A stretch of 64,000 nucleotides of DNA. Origin: Zygnema cylindricum (taxonomy: Eukaryota > Streptophyta > Zygnematophyceae > Zygnematales > Zygnemataceae). How positions within the stretch are numbered: position 1 is the stretch's first letter; each line of letters starts with the position of its first letter. Shown here piece after piece: positions 33,981-47,242 of this stretch. Below the pieces are notes generated by a model. That model searched no databases. It was not told where the DNA came from and was given only the letters and a program-made list of their open reading frames with translations. Location: contig JBBHKE010002523.1 in the NCBI GenBank assembly GCA_037447655.1, forward strand, positions 1 through 64,000, in the 5' to 3' direction. A program made the position numbers and the translations under genes.

Positions 33981-36555
33981 AAAACGTTTGAATCTTGGGG
34001 TCTAGGGAGTCCTCCACCGAGTCTTTTGGCTGCGTTCTACCGTCAATGTGTCTCAATTGCACTTTAGCGAGCGCAAGCTGCGGCTCTCTTTCGACGTAGG
34101 ACATTGGCCGATGACAGGTAGGTCTTCCAAACCTTCCACCAAAGGACCTGGTTCACATCCATGATCTCCGTGGTTGTGGACCTCAACTTTTTTGTGGGTA
34201 GACTCGTCTATGTTTTTTCTTTTTGTAGGCAATCTAACACTGGTTGTTTTTGTTGTGGTTCTTTGCTCTTGTTAGTAATGTTCAATTTTATTTCATTTTT
34301 AGGCGTAGCTTACTTTCCTACGACTCTTGTAGTCTCCAAATGTGTTTTTCAGTTTTACCCCGTTTGTACACAAATTGTTTTACCATCGCAATGTTCGCAA
34401 TAAAGACTTAATCTTTGGAGGAGTTGCAGTAGTGGTTTGACCGACTCGATAGATTGGCGTGACATCGTGGGTTACTCTCCGTTGACATGCACTGCGTAAC
34501 TCTACGGACGATATTCACCGTCGATAACCGACGGTGTAATCGGTGTTGCTTTGGACAATTTCCTCCATCCATGAGGTGGAAGACGTTTCAAATCAGGCGA
34601 TCCGAAAGCCTTCCATAATCTATACTTCATTCATAGGGCAAGCCAGCAAAAGACATTGGAAGGGACAATAAGGACAAGAACAACAACAGAAAAGCTTATC
34701 CTAAACGAAAACTATCTAATTCGACATAGTCAAAAAACTGAAAGAAACATCTTATATTCTTGTAGGCTCAACAGAGCACTCTTAAGGAGTTCTGGAACAT
34801 TCCGGTGATCCATAGTAGTAATATTAAATCGAAGGAGGGTATAAGCTTGCACTCGCTGTAAAGCCACTAATAAATGCTGACCGGAAAAAGTAAAAGAAGC
34901 AAGGACAGAAGCAAGGGGGGCTCCAAGGACCCGCCTCCTCTCAGAGAGACACCAATCACAAGTACACGAACTCATTCTAAGCAAGTCCAAAACAAAATCA
35001 AATGTCTCGACAGACTAGTAATGAGATTAGTTATGTTAAGCGAGAGTTGAATGGTCTAATTGAGCTTTGACGCAGTAATGATATTTTTTTGAAATTATGG
35101 CCGACTTTATTAAAAATCTCAATGGTAAACCATCCGAGTCCATGGGAACAAAAGGAGGTAGCAATGCTGAAACTGAAAAACTACAGGTGTGGGGAATAAA
35201 CCAAAAAGGATTATTTTGAAGAGTTTTATTAGCATATTTAACTTGTGCTTTTTGCATGTCGTTTGGTGATTGGAGTGATCTCGGTCTTTTTGTGGGTTGA
35301 TCTTTCTTTGACCTTTTCACATTAATTGTGCACTCTATTCAACTATTGTATGTACATGGCTTGTTACAAAAATTAAAGCTTACTATAAGAATAAATATCT
35401 GCCTCCCATATAAACCACATTTGGCCAGAAACAAGGCTTTATTTCTGTGATAACCACGACAATAAAGTCATCCCACACCAAGGGTGTCGCGGTAGAAGTT
35501 GAAGGGAAAATGGGACGACAATCCAAGAGTTCGAACTTATGACAACACATACTGGTCAAGCAAGCTGTGAATGAAACAAATATCTTACAAAAATCCAGAA
35601 AGCTACAGAAGATGACAACAACAAATACACGATCACAAGAAAAAACAAAAAGACTATTCAATTTGTTGACAGATTCAGAGTTCGGCTGTACAAACTTGAG
35701 GACACAGACAGTCTCCATTCATGCAATTCAAATTAAAAAAAGACGAACATTTTGCCTTTTTTGTATTTGTACATGAAAGTTGAATGGAGACGCCCAACAG
35801 CTTTGGCCATTGATGCAATCGACCACATGTCACAAAAAACATCACAAACATTGAACTGCAAATCACTGCACCAGTTCACAAAAAGCACTTTGTAAACAAA
35901 TCTAAAAGTTTCCAAGCTTATTCTACAAAAAGCTAAAAACATAAGGCACATGGTAACAATGTAAGAAAGGGCAAAACACATAACATTTCTTCATACAACA
36001 GACACAAATTATCGCACAGTACTGATATCTTCAACATCTAGCGTGGGAACTACCTGAAGAAATACACACTGTTTCTGGTTAATAAGCAGCTCCTCTTTAA
36101 AATCTAACTAAAGAAAAACGCAGCAATTACCAAAAATAGACGTGATTTAATATCGTCATATGAGAAGGCTTATTCCGTCTTACCACAGAAGTTCATAAAC
36201 ACGCACAACCTTTATCTCAAACTATGTATATCAAGTACTTAAATACACAAATGGACTTCCACTTTTGTGAGCCCTCGTACGTTTCGTGTTTCATTTTTGC
36301 ATTTGTTTCATTCATTCATACCCTTCAAGAGCTGTTCCCTAACACTCTTGATACACAGAAGGGAGCAGCAGTTATACCTTAAATTTTTCAACTATTGAGA
36401 AGCCAAGTGCCGAACATTACATTCTAGGGTTTTTTGGAGTTTTCCAGGGTTTTCCAGGGTTTTCGTATTAAAGAAATCTGTTGACAAGCAAATGTAAACG
36501 ATGCAGGTCCACACAGAAGACAAAGTGCAAATGACTAAATGGATCTAACTGCAGT
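33981..36555. other. Intergenic sequence downstream of the zinc-motif gene
   Basis: No exon is supported. Minus-strand open frames at 34730-34990 and 35036-35320 have ordinary composition but no recognisable domain and no splice partners I could join. 36425-36465 carries a short TTTTCCAGGG tandem repeat. Confidence 0.4.
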
Positions 36556-39500
36556 TCAACTACCTCCAAAGAGAGAAGAGAAGAAATTTTTGGAGCCACC
36601 ATCCTTTGGCACCTTGCCTTCGTTCCAAGATTCTGCTTCCCATCGTCCACCAGCAATTTGGCGCGCACCTTCCAATCCTGCAATGGAAAAAAAAACAATG
36701 ACAGAGCTTAATCACAAAAATAATTGCTCAAGTGTTTAATGACATCGCTTTTACCAATTTTCCCGACACAATGCGTTACTTGTGATTCTAGCATACACAC
36801 CAACACAGACAAGAAAAGCTTAAAAAGAAAAGCAGCAAAAAAACTAGTGTAATTACTCATAGACGAATATACAAGACATTGGCAACACTGGCACCAACAC
36901 TGGCAATACTATGGTAATTAAGAGTCAAACAAAGTGAGTACTGCAAGTAGCAGCAGTTTCCGTGAACGATGGTTACTTTTCAATTACTTTTCGGTTATTT
37001 CTGGGTTTTTACCGTTTACTGTACAAGCGACGTATCGCTATGTACAGCTGTAGTCCGTACAATGCTGGAGTAACTAAGTAATTACTCTATAAGGGCCAAG
37101 TTACATGTTCCAATTCTTTTTTTTTTTTGCTAGATGATAAAATTGGTTCTGTATATCAATACCACAAACGGGATGTCCATTAAAGCCACTAAAAGTAATG
37201 TAGCCACATCAAAGTAATGTGTGTGATGGCTATGTGTCAGTCAAGTGAATGTCTCTGACAAGTACAATATCTACAGAATGTGGCAGAACAATATAAGCAT
37301 TTGAACAATCTGGGCGTATCTAAAAGTGTTGCATTTTCATTGGACCACTATATTTTCGTCTTTATAATGATTTCAAGTCGACATTTTGGCGGGCTCCCAT
37401 TCTGAGGCCGAAAATGACATATCAGATCATTAAGCGGGTAAAGCAAGTAAATCTGTCATAGGTGTCCGACCGTGATTTGGATTCGGCCCTAAACCCCACA
37501 CTTAGTTGTCTCACAGCTCCCAACACTTGAAATCCACAAGAACTAAATGGGATTTTTACATAAAATGTTAATAAAGCACACAAAAGTGCACATACTACTG
37601 AAAATGTACACATCCTGATCTTATGAGACGTAACCAACGTCTACAAAGTGTGTATACGCCTGGAGTGGTATACAAACAAAGACTGCAAAAACAGTCAATA
37701 ACCCTTGCACTGTGGGTATCTTTCTCACCTAAAAGGCCGGGGGTGCAGAATGAAACGGCTAAAACAATGTGGTCGAATCAGGATTTTACTACACTTAATT
37801 CTGAAGTAAACTAAGTTAGTGCAGGAATATCACTACAGCTTTACGGCTATCAATTACTGTAAATGAACGCCATGGTGTTAGCGATTTATTACAAGTGCCA
37901 CCTGCCAGGTTCAAAATCTTCAAGGACAACAAATTGTCAATAGAACTTGCAAAGACGTTGCCTCAAGAGCTTGTCTAATGTTATCGCCACATCAATGTGG
38001 GAGTGGATGCTTTTTCAAGCGGCAATATCTTCAGATGGTGTACTAAGTTTGATGAACTCAACAATGGAACACATGAATGTATAAGAGCATATTACATTAT
38101 GCCTATGTACCACAGGCTCACATCTGGTCAACCTACAAAGCGAACAGGAACCCCAGGAAAGTCAAAATCATGTGAATTTCAAGACTCGAGGTGAAAGGAA
38201 GTCCCTGGACCTTCAACCATGGACATAAAAACCAGCTAAATCTGCTGCCCTAAAATACTCTTTGAACAAGGACAGAAATCTTTGACCTACCTGGACTACC
38301 ACCATTTTCCGCCGGCAAAGCAGAGCGAGGTGAGGCAGGTCGTTGCAGACGCCGTGTTCTTTCCACAGCCTCTCGTTCAGCCTTCTCCCGAATACGATTG
38401 CGGTCACGTCGAGGTGAGCGAGGGCGAGGGCTCCCAGATGAAGGAGATCGAGGTTGAGGAGAACTTGACCCATCTGTGCCTCCTCTTCCCTCACTCCCTC
38501 GGCCTCTGGAAGGAGAGCCTCTTTGGGCCCCACCTCCACTGCTGGGGGAGTTGACTGGACTTGCTGGAGAAGAAGTAGGCGAGTTTCTGCCACTTCTGAC
38601 TGCCTGTCTTCGGCTGCTCTCAGATGTTGGAGAGGACGCATCCCCATCCTGCCTAGTCAAAGAAGAAGAAGAATTCTCACGAGGTTTCACTCTCGGGCTG
38701 CTATCTCCCGACATACTCCTCCGGCGAGCACGTGGAGACCTGCTTTCTGCCTCGCTCCATTCATTCTCCAAGAGTTCATTAGCGGATGGGGAGCCAGTTC
38801 GCTGTCGAGAAGGGCTCGCAGGCTCAGCTGGGAGATCCTGTGTTCTAAGAGTGGCGCCATCTCCAGCAAAAGGAGACCCGCCTCTGCGAAAAGAATGCTG
38901 CTCCACAGCACGAAGTCGCGGAAGGCGTGATTTGAGTGCAGCATCGCTACTATTGTCAATCGAGCTCCCTCCTAGAGGACTGACAGGAGCCATTGTAGCA
39001 AAGAGAGACCTCTTTGTCTCCTTGGAGAGACGGGATGTGGTGAGCTTGCATTGTGCGCCAGGATACTTTGCAAGGTAAAGACGTATCCTTACAGGTGGTG
39101 CCTTGTAGTACTGCTCATCGGTGGTGTGGAAAAGAGCGGGATTGTGTGCTATAAGAAAGCCTTGTAAGTCTGTAACAGGGAGCAGTCCAATCCTGCAGCC
39201 ATACATTCAAACATTTGGAACCATCAACACACGACAAATTGTTCTGATTGGCAATCACAAGTGCAAAGACAAAGAGCCGTGCAATTTTAAGCACATGAAA
39301 CATGAGGCAATCTTAAATGACCTCCATCAACAATACTGCATAAAGAAAACACTGTCCAGTCATTTGTGCAAAATCTGGTGTACATCATGAATACATCTAA
39401 GGTAAGCACCAAGAGCTTCAACTGCCAGGAAAAAGCCAAGCTGGATAAAGCACTCAGAAAAAAAAACTACAAAATTTATGACAAGCTTTATTAACGGATA

Positions 39501-40851
39501 AACGAACAAAAGTCCTTCTGTAATTCCTTGCAGGTGAAACATAAAGATTATCACTGTAATCCTTACAATTCCCTCACTCATATAGCCCACAAGACTGCAA
39601 GCTGATCTTTAAGCTGTGAGAAAACTGAAAAACAAAGTGCTTTCATTAAATATATCAAATTTATGATTTGAAATTTCATTAATCAAATAACAATTGGCAT
39701 GTTCCCGTTCAGATCCTTTTGGGTGACAAATATCAATAAACTCAATAGGCACGACAAGACACGCAAATTGCAGGCCTGAAAGAAAAATGGAGACAGGTAT
39801 ACGAGACAACCTGAAAAGCTTGAAATTCATCCCACAGGGCATGCAAATTTCAGTCTGCCCCCACATGCATCTACTCAATTAAGAAGGGGAAAAAAAAAGA
39901 CAAGCTGTTGACATGTGCTATACTTTGATACATGCTATGGCAGCAATTGAAACCTATGGAAATAAGTTCAATCAGATGGTGGTCATACCCAAGACAAAAC
40001 CAGCAGGGCGGATCCTTGTCAGATGGCTGCATTTGTCCTTTGTGACATAATTGGCCAGAACCACGACAACCATGGCAAGGCGAGCGCTTTCCTTCATCTT
40101 TCTCTAATCCAGCCACAACTTTTCGCATCACAACCTGCATAAGAAATTAAAACTTCTGTGTCAACCAGGGAACTTCAGAAACCAATATGTGCTTGCACAA
40201 TTGTATCATGTGAAAATAACAAAGATCGTCCTCATTAGATTCTGCTTATCGATAAAAGAAACAATGGCGTCCACAAATGTGGCCATCAGAAACATTCACG
40301 CAATGTTGAGCTCGGAAGTTAATTTCAAGTCCTGCAAACAACTATCCTGGCCAGCTTCCTTCAGTTTTAAGACTGCAAACCTGCATGTATAAACAGCTCA
40401 GTCATAAGCCCCAGAATATTCAAAAAATAAAATTACGACGGCAATGTTGGCGTGAATTATAATGAATGGGGCAAATTATCCTTCCTCAACATGCAAAAAA
40501 AATTCTTCATTGAAAGAAAACCCTGATATGACTCATTACTAATTTGATGTGTTGAAACTTTATATGTGTTAAATGCCGAACCGTCACAAGAATATTCATT
40601 CTGTACATGTTTTACATCGCCGATCCATCCAAAATGAAGCAATAATAACAAGCAATAATAATGCAGACAAACTTTTCTTCTTTTACACTTGCCTTAGTTA
40701 ACAGCATGCAGCTGAAATCTTAATCTATATACCATTGCTGGCCCCTAAAAACAACTGCTGTATGGCTTACCTGTCCACTCTCTTTTACAGCGTCAAAACC
40801 TCGACGAGCTGAAGCAAGGCCCCAACTAGGACTGGAAGGTTGGTCATCCAT
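36556..40851 (-). CDS. Ser/Arg/Pro-rich protein with two DnaJ-type CXXCXGXG motifs
   Basis: Exons: 40851-40771, 40134-39989, 39192-38291 and 36677-36556. They total 1251 nt (416 aa) with all phases consistent. Residues 47-54 (CHGCRGSG) and 71-78 (CWFCLGIG) both match the CXXCXGXG signature of the DnaJ cysteine-rich domain. Two copies are enough for one zinc site (Cys 47, 50, 71, 74). There is no J domain. A conserved-looking segment follows (residues about 79-130, including AHNPALFHTTDEQYY). After it comes a long disordered tail rich in Ser, Arg and Pro (SPRARRRS, RSPSSGSPRPRSPRRDR), then a charged helix and a compact C-terminal motif (EAESWNEGKVPKDGG, FFSSLFGGS). The tail looks phosphorylatable or RNA-binding-like. 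I do not recognise the family as a whole. Confidence 0.7.
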
Positions 40852-41873
40852 GGCTCACTAAATCTTACTCCCACGCTATCTTAGACAAGAAATCCTTAAT
40901 ACGACTCTAACAGAAACATAATACAACTGTATGGTCCTTCAAGAATCCAGTGTTTTAGCTCCATGAAGAGCTGTCAGAATACAAGACATCGGCTTCAAGA
41001 AGGCACGTCTTCAGAGGAACTAGAGCAATGATATGATGCTCAAATCGTTTTCTTTGCTATCATGACTAGTAGGCTTTTCTCGGTACATACGGGCTGTGAG
41101 AGTTTCACTCGGTTATTATAGCACGTGGCATCCGACGATTGGAAGATATTTTTATGTAGGAATTTATATTCAAATATGAACCACTCCTGATATGCCATTT
41201 GACATCGATCGTACAGAAGCGTTAGGACAAATCACTTTTTCGCCAGGAGTCCAGCACGTAGACTGTGAACGAGAGAACTGGGTTTGTCCTCAAATGAGAG
41301 AACTCGGTGGATGCAGACGTCCGTAAAAGCTACTGTACCGTATTTGGAATTCCGGACGGTCTCCCCTGCAGTCTGTTTGGAGAAAGGGGGATAAAAGATT
41401 CGCTCGTCAATTTTTGTGGCTCTCGATGTGAACGACTCAGCATTGTTGATTTCATCAGAAAAAGTAAATTTGTATAAAGCAAAACGTGTACCAAGCAAAA
41501 TATAAGTCACCGTCTCTCCCTCCGCTCGTTGAATTTTGTACTTTCCAATTTTTAGTGGCCATTAGGCATGAAACGACATTTTGCTTTCCGTCAATCCCTA
41601 ACGAGCATGCAAATGCGTTACAAGACAATTCGAATTTTCCTACTCATGATGTACTCGTGAGTCGTGACACTCGCTTTTGTCATCAATGACTCATGACTTA
41701 TCAACTTCAGTACTTGCAGTTCGGGGATGCGGAAATGAAATTGCAAAATATGTAAGGTTTGGGCAATTGTAGACGAGTTTAGCAAGAATGAAGTGTGGTT
41801 TCTACATTTTTCTTTGTGAAAGTGTTGCAAGCACAAAGTAAGCGCTCGTCCTTCTGACGAAGCTGAACTTCGA
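40852..41873. promoter_or_regulatory. Shared region between two divergent genes
   Basis: The start codons of the zinc-motif gene (minus, 40851) and the nucleoside hydrolase gene (plus, 41874) are 1022 bp apart with no other gene between, so both promoters and 5' leaders lie here. A TACTGTACCGTA block at 41331-41342 resembles GTACGGTAC-type blocks upstream of other genes in the window. No TATA box can be assigned with confidence. Confidence 0.5.
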
Positions 41874-44800
41874 ATGGAGGCCCTGGAAAAGCCTTCTGCA
41901 ATCATCAGAAAGAGGGCAGTGTGGTTGGATTGTGACCCTGGTAAATCCTACTACTAGCTTTCAGATCTTCAAATGCACTTGAAACTATTCCTGCAACGTT
42001 GAGACGGTATACAGTTTATTCTTTTTATGATGTTGCGAGTTGCACAGAAGTGCCACATTTCAGTTTTTTACAGCAGGAGAGTACAAAATAAAGCAGGCTT
42101 GATTTTTGGTATGAAGGGGGAAGAAGTGACTCCCGGTAGAGTCCCTCATTCCATAGATGGACAAATAAGTTTGCTAATAATCCATCTTGACGCTTTTGCT
42201 AGGGATGGTCCAAAAAGATTTCTGAATTGTTGAGCAGGCCAATCAGTCGTCAAAATTTTGAACTCTTGAGCAAGCCGGTCAACCTTTGATTCGGATAAGT
42301 AGAATGTGTAATTTTTATTGGCCTCTAATTTTTATTGGCCTCCAATTTTTATTGGCCTCCCATTCCATTGGAGTGGAAAAGCACTAATGTACAATTTAAC
42401 GAACAAAATAGCAGTATGCACTTTTTTGTATTTTTTTAATCTCAGAATTTACAAACGAATAAGCATGAAGAACTGGCTCATTTCCGTAAAGCTGCATCAT
42501 TTTGTTCATGCAAAAAACTGATTACTTGCAATTATTGCAAAACGCAGCTCGTGTATATGTTTATTTTATGTGCAAATGGAGAAAACAGAGATGGAAGATG
42601 ACAATATTTTTTTTGAGTGAATAAATACTACTGTATTTTCTTCATTTGGTAAGGGCAATATATGCGGAATCTGTTTTCAATGTAGCTATAAAATAAACAA
42701 AGAGTCAAGTTGAGGAGCGGTACTTGTCACAAACAGGGCTGGTTCAAATTACAGCTACCTGAGTGTTGCATTTAAGGACGGGTTGATTTTTATGTTATTT
42801 TCAAAGTAGAAAGTGTAGAGATGTATGTGACTGTGCATTGTTAAGCATGTGCTGGCAAAATGGTAAAATCACCCAAATTTCATTTAGCCTGAATTTCTCA
42901 TTGCTTGTGAAGTAGAGCCATTACTTATCAACACCTTACCATCTACACCATTTTGCTATGCAATGGAGGTAAAGGCCATGTGGCTGGTAGATCAGTTGCC
43001 ATGATGTATAAACTTCAAATGGATTTGCATTGTGAACCACCAGATGTAAAGTTTTATCTTTTGAGGTTCAATACAGTTCGAGCGGGACAGATTGCTTTGC
43101 CTCCAGGATCCATGGTTCTCCCAACATTATGTGCGGTAATTCGTTTAACAACCTATACTTTTATCCAAACTGACTTGCAGGTCATGATGATGCTATGGCT
43201 TTGATTCTTGCTGCACACAATCCGGAACTTGAGCTGTTGGGCGTCAGCACTGTTCATGGAAATCAAAAGGTACACTTTTCTTTGTCCGACTAGAAGCTGC
43301 TGATTATAGGTGGTTTACAACTTCTTGCAGTTGGCAATGGGCTTTTCATCACCATATTCTAGCAACTGATTCGGTCTCCACCACTCTATGCAATTGACCG
43401 CTACAATTATCCATTTGCCTTGTACATTTCTGCCTCTAGGTGGAGAAAGTAACCCGTAATGCCCTCAAGGTGCTACATCTTTGTGGTCGCTCTGATATAG
43501 GTGTGCCTCTCTTAGCTTCTTGGTGATGCACAGCCTGAACTTTGATATAATACAAGAAAGTTTGTTGCAGCCAGGTACAAAGTTTGTTGCAGCCAGGTAC
43601 AAAGTTTGTTGCAGCCAGGTGTAGTAGATGTATTAGCTGCGGCGTATGAAGGACGCATGTACATATGTTAAGGAGTAAAGGACCGATGTTTGGTTTTGTA
43701 TCCGGCATGTGGCAGATGTAGTAGCAGGCCTATCTTTGACGGGACGTATGGTTCAATAGCTCTGAAATTTCTTCAGCTGTAAAGCTGTTTACCTCACGCA
43801 GAATTGCTGGATTTTTGATTGGAATGCACCCAGCCAGTTTGTTGCAGCCAGGTACAGCATTAGCGGCTATGTGTGAAGAACGTATGTGTGTATGCTAGCA
43901 AGTAAAGGACTGATGTTTAGCTTTGCATTCGGCATATGGCAGATGTAGTAATGGGCCAAGCAATGCCTTTGCTGCGACCTCGGAGGGCATGTCCAGAGAT
44001 CCACGGCGAGTCAGGTCTGGATGGGCCGGAATGGAACTTGATCACCAAGGCGCCCCTGAAGGAGAAGGCTGTAAATGTGATGTTCAAATCACTGTGGGAG
44101 TATCACATGTCCGCTTCAAAGGTGAACACTTTTTGCCGATCTAGATAATCTGGAGCACTGTACACCGTTGAATGCACTTAGCATTCAGTAACTCTAAGAG
44201 TTGTTCAACTCTAAAGCTGTTTATCTCACTGCATAATTGCTGAATTTTGTCTGAAATACACCACTACTATGCTAAGAGTATTACCTTTCACCTGCTATAA
44301 AAGCTAAATAGTTTTGTGATAAGACGAACGACTTTGAGGGCTGTAAAAACTGCTGAAACCAAGAGCGAGTTCACTGTAGCTGCTGTTCTGACAGTAGAGG
44401 ATAACCTTTGACTCGTTTCTTGGCTTTACTTGGATTGAACAGGGTGCAGAAAAGGCTGCTTTGGTATGCACAGGCAGCCTCACAAATGCCGCTCTCCTTC
44501 TAACAATTTATCCGGAAGTCAAGGACTTCATTGAGGTGCTATAGCTTTCCTACACCAGGTCTAAAATGACAAATTTAATGAAAACGAATTGAATCAGGAT
44601 TCTGTTATGATTTTGAATTGCAAGAAGCCCCGAGTGATAACATGTAAAATTTTCTTGCTTGTGCAGATAGTCCTTATGGGTGAGCTTAAACTCCCATAGC
44701 TGTCTGCTGCAAACAATATTCAATGGACTATGAGTTGAAAGGGGTGGGTTTTGCTTCCATATTTACATGTTTGGAAAGCCTCCAAGCTCTTGATCTCTAC

Positions 44801-47242
44801 TAACAATTTGAAAGTGCTGATGCGGCTAGGAGACTGAATTTGTGTAAATGGCGTCATAATGGAAACTGTTTCATAATCGTTTGGGAAATGAAAATTTCAT
44901 GAAACGAAGTTGTACTCTACAGTAGTATTTTTAATTTTCGACATAGGTTTTACAATCTCTGTAAATTGGTTTAAAATATTTAACATCCACAACCTACTGA
45001 AAATATTTACGTATGGGATATGGCTGGCTGCACAGGCGGATGCATGGGAGTTGGCAACACAGGTACTTATCCATTATTCATGCTCTAGAATCCTTAAGGT
45101 GTAGGAGCTCCATATGCAGCTGCAATGTTTAGTTTTATCAATTTTTGATTAGTTGAACGTCCCAATACCATCAAGTCATCTTCCTCTCCTCCATCGATGC
45201 ATAGTGGAGTGACCTATGGTTTTTTTTGTGGACTTGATGCAGGTCCAGTAATGGAATTCAACATGCAGGTGCTCATCCTTGTCGTTTCGAACTCTTTCCC
45301 TGCGAAGTTTATTTGTAAAGTTGGTTGAGCTTATTATGTGTGTTTGTACTCATGGTTGCAGTGTGATCCAGAAGCTGCAAAGATTGTACTGGAATCTTCT
45401 GTGGAGGTGACGATTATCCCCCTGGAGGTATGTAAAGCAAATGATAGCGGAGCTTTTAAATTTTATATTTTGCAGGAGTTTTGAGCGGATGTTGCTGTAG
45501 AATTCTCATGAACATGCTGCACAATTCACACCAAAGGGAATGCTTGAGAAATTCAATGGGTGCCCCGCAGGTGACACACACTGCTCTTGTCACCCCAGAG
45601 GTTCTGCAAAGAATTCAATCGTCCACTCCATCTCCCTTTCGCACAATTGGTGTGATGTACTTCCACACCTGGACTCTTTGCCTTAGCTGCAGTTCCATGT
45701 GTATTTTAGCTTGACGTACATATACCATTACAGCCGCCCCTATTAACTCTGAATAAACAGGGTGTAATTGAGCTAAACTTTTTTAATATTGTTTAGCGAG
45801 GGAAGTTTAAACATCCGAAATTGCACGCTGATTTGCCGCACGATGACAATATGCTCTCCACCGATAGAAAACCTCGAAACTGTACTTTTTGTGAACAATA
45901 TTGCGAGAAGTTCAAATCTCCTAAAACCTCGTCACCAATAGTTCAATGTTCAGAACGCAGAATATTAATTATGAATCGGCTTCGAGTTGAAAAGGTTTGC
46001 TGTTATGGTATCACGGCCAATGAATCCCTGCGCATGCAGGAAACTCTAGCTTGCCACAGTAACTTTCATGGTGTTTATGGTGTCAATGCTGAGAAAGGTT
46101 TTGATGGGAAGGGAGATTGCAGTGAAGGAGCTTCTGCTTTTTTTTGCTCAGCGCTATAGTGAAGTGTTTAGTTTCGACCACCCTCCATTACATGACCCTT
46201 GTGCTGTCGCCTTCGTTATTGCACCCCATCTCTTTAAGGTCTGTTCTCCTCCTGATGATTTTAGAGTAGAGCATAGGAAACCGAAACGGATCCATCTTAT
46301 CAAGTTATGGTATATGTTACCTGGTTAACTTCATTTATAAATATTTGTGAAAAATCCATGAAAATAACAGATCAGAAGGAAATGCTAAACTCACAAAGAA
46401 ATGCCCAAACATGGCTAGATGTTGCCAGTTATGCTTAAACTTCTTTTCTTTTTTATGTGCAGACAGAAAGGATGCGTGTTGATGTCGAGACAACAAGTCA
46501 AGTAAGGTTTATGATTGGGCCTCTGTTTTTTTTTCTGATTTTTACCAAATAAACTAAACCCGGCAAAATGACTGAGCATGAGAGGCAAAAGCTTGTTTCT
46601 TGTGGAATTAAATTTAGAAGAAACAAATGCTATGTTGTTCTATCCTTTATAGATATTATCCAAGCTAGAAGGTTCTTAAAAGTCTATTAAAAGATATTTG
46701 AAACACTCTTACGGATTCGTCTATTCAAGTAAACTTTATATGCTTCTGATTGCTGATAAACCTGTTAATTTTCAGTTCCCCAAGATACTGTCGAGCTTCA
46801 TGCAAAGAAGTTTCATGCTTGTTTGGACTGCTTAGGTTCGTTAGGCCACGAGACTCCCATCAAAGGGCGTACTTCATGTAAATTTGTTATCTCCTCTTCC
46901 CCCCGTCCTCCAGTGTGAAAAATGGCCAGTTTGTAAGTTAGGTTGGAAGTTCTTTTTCTGGCAGTACTTAATGTACATTCTCCACTGCCCTATGGTGGGT
47001 TAATTAAGAACTCAATCTGAAAATTCCTTTATTTGTCCTTCTAGTTCCTTATTTCAAAGTTGCATGATGGGCAGTTATGTGCAGGACAGACTATATTTGA
47101 CGTTTGGCGACAAAGTGGAAGGCCACCAAATGCTATTCTTGCTCGTGACATGGACGTGAAAGGCTTTTGGGACCTCATGATAAAGGGAATTGATCGCGCA
47201 AATGATGCTAGTAGCTTTCAAGTCAATCATCTTAGACCTTGA
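41874..47242 (+). CDS. Inosine/uridine-preferring nucleoside hydrolase family protein
   Basis: Thirteen exons: 41874-41940, 43181-43269, 43440-43500, 43943-44121, 44443-44535, 44667-44679, 45036-45062, 45243-45268, 45362-45427, 45571-45649, 46123-46238, 46463-46501, 47075-47242. They total 1023 nt (340 aa), the usual family size, with every phase matching. The enzyme hydrolyses the N-glycosidic bond of ribonucleosides, giving ribose and free base, in purine/pyrimidine salvage. Visible motifs are the Ca-binding DCDPGHDDA (residues 19-27), GVSTVHGN, CTGSLTNAA, IVLMGG, GNTGPVMEFN, CDPEAAKIV and the HDP with His257 and Asp258. There is no transit peptide, so a cytosolic location is expected. Three exons are only 13, 27 and 26 nt. 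The last acceptor (47074) was chosen because it keeps the family spacing ETTSQLCAGQT. Confidence 0.93.
42309..42361. repeat. 17-bp tandem repeat, three copies, in intron 1
   Basis: The unit is TAATTTTTATTGGCCTC, the third copy starting CAATT. Confidence 0.9.
43560..43620. repeat. 22-bp tandem repeat in intron 3
   Basis: The unit is GTTTGTTGCAGCCAGGTACA plus AA, at 43560, 43582 and 43604 (partial). A further isolated copy is near 43837. Each copy contains a CAG that could act as a splice acceptor. Confidence 0.9.

Noticed and set aside
38476-39078. 200-residue plus-strand frame
   Set aside because: It is antisense to the third exon of the zinc-motif gene and has no motif of its own.
39609-39878. 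Extra exon between exons 2 and 3 of the zinc-motif gene
   Set aside because: The phase needed from exon 2 gives a stop within a few codons, while direct joining to 39192 keeps the frame and completes the second CXXCXGXG motif.
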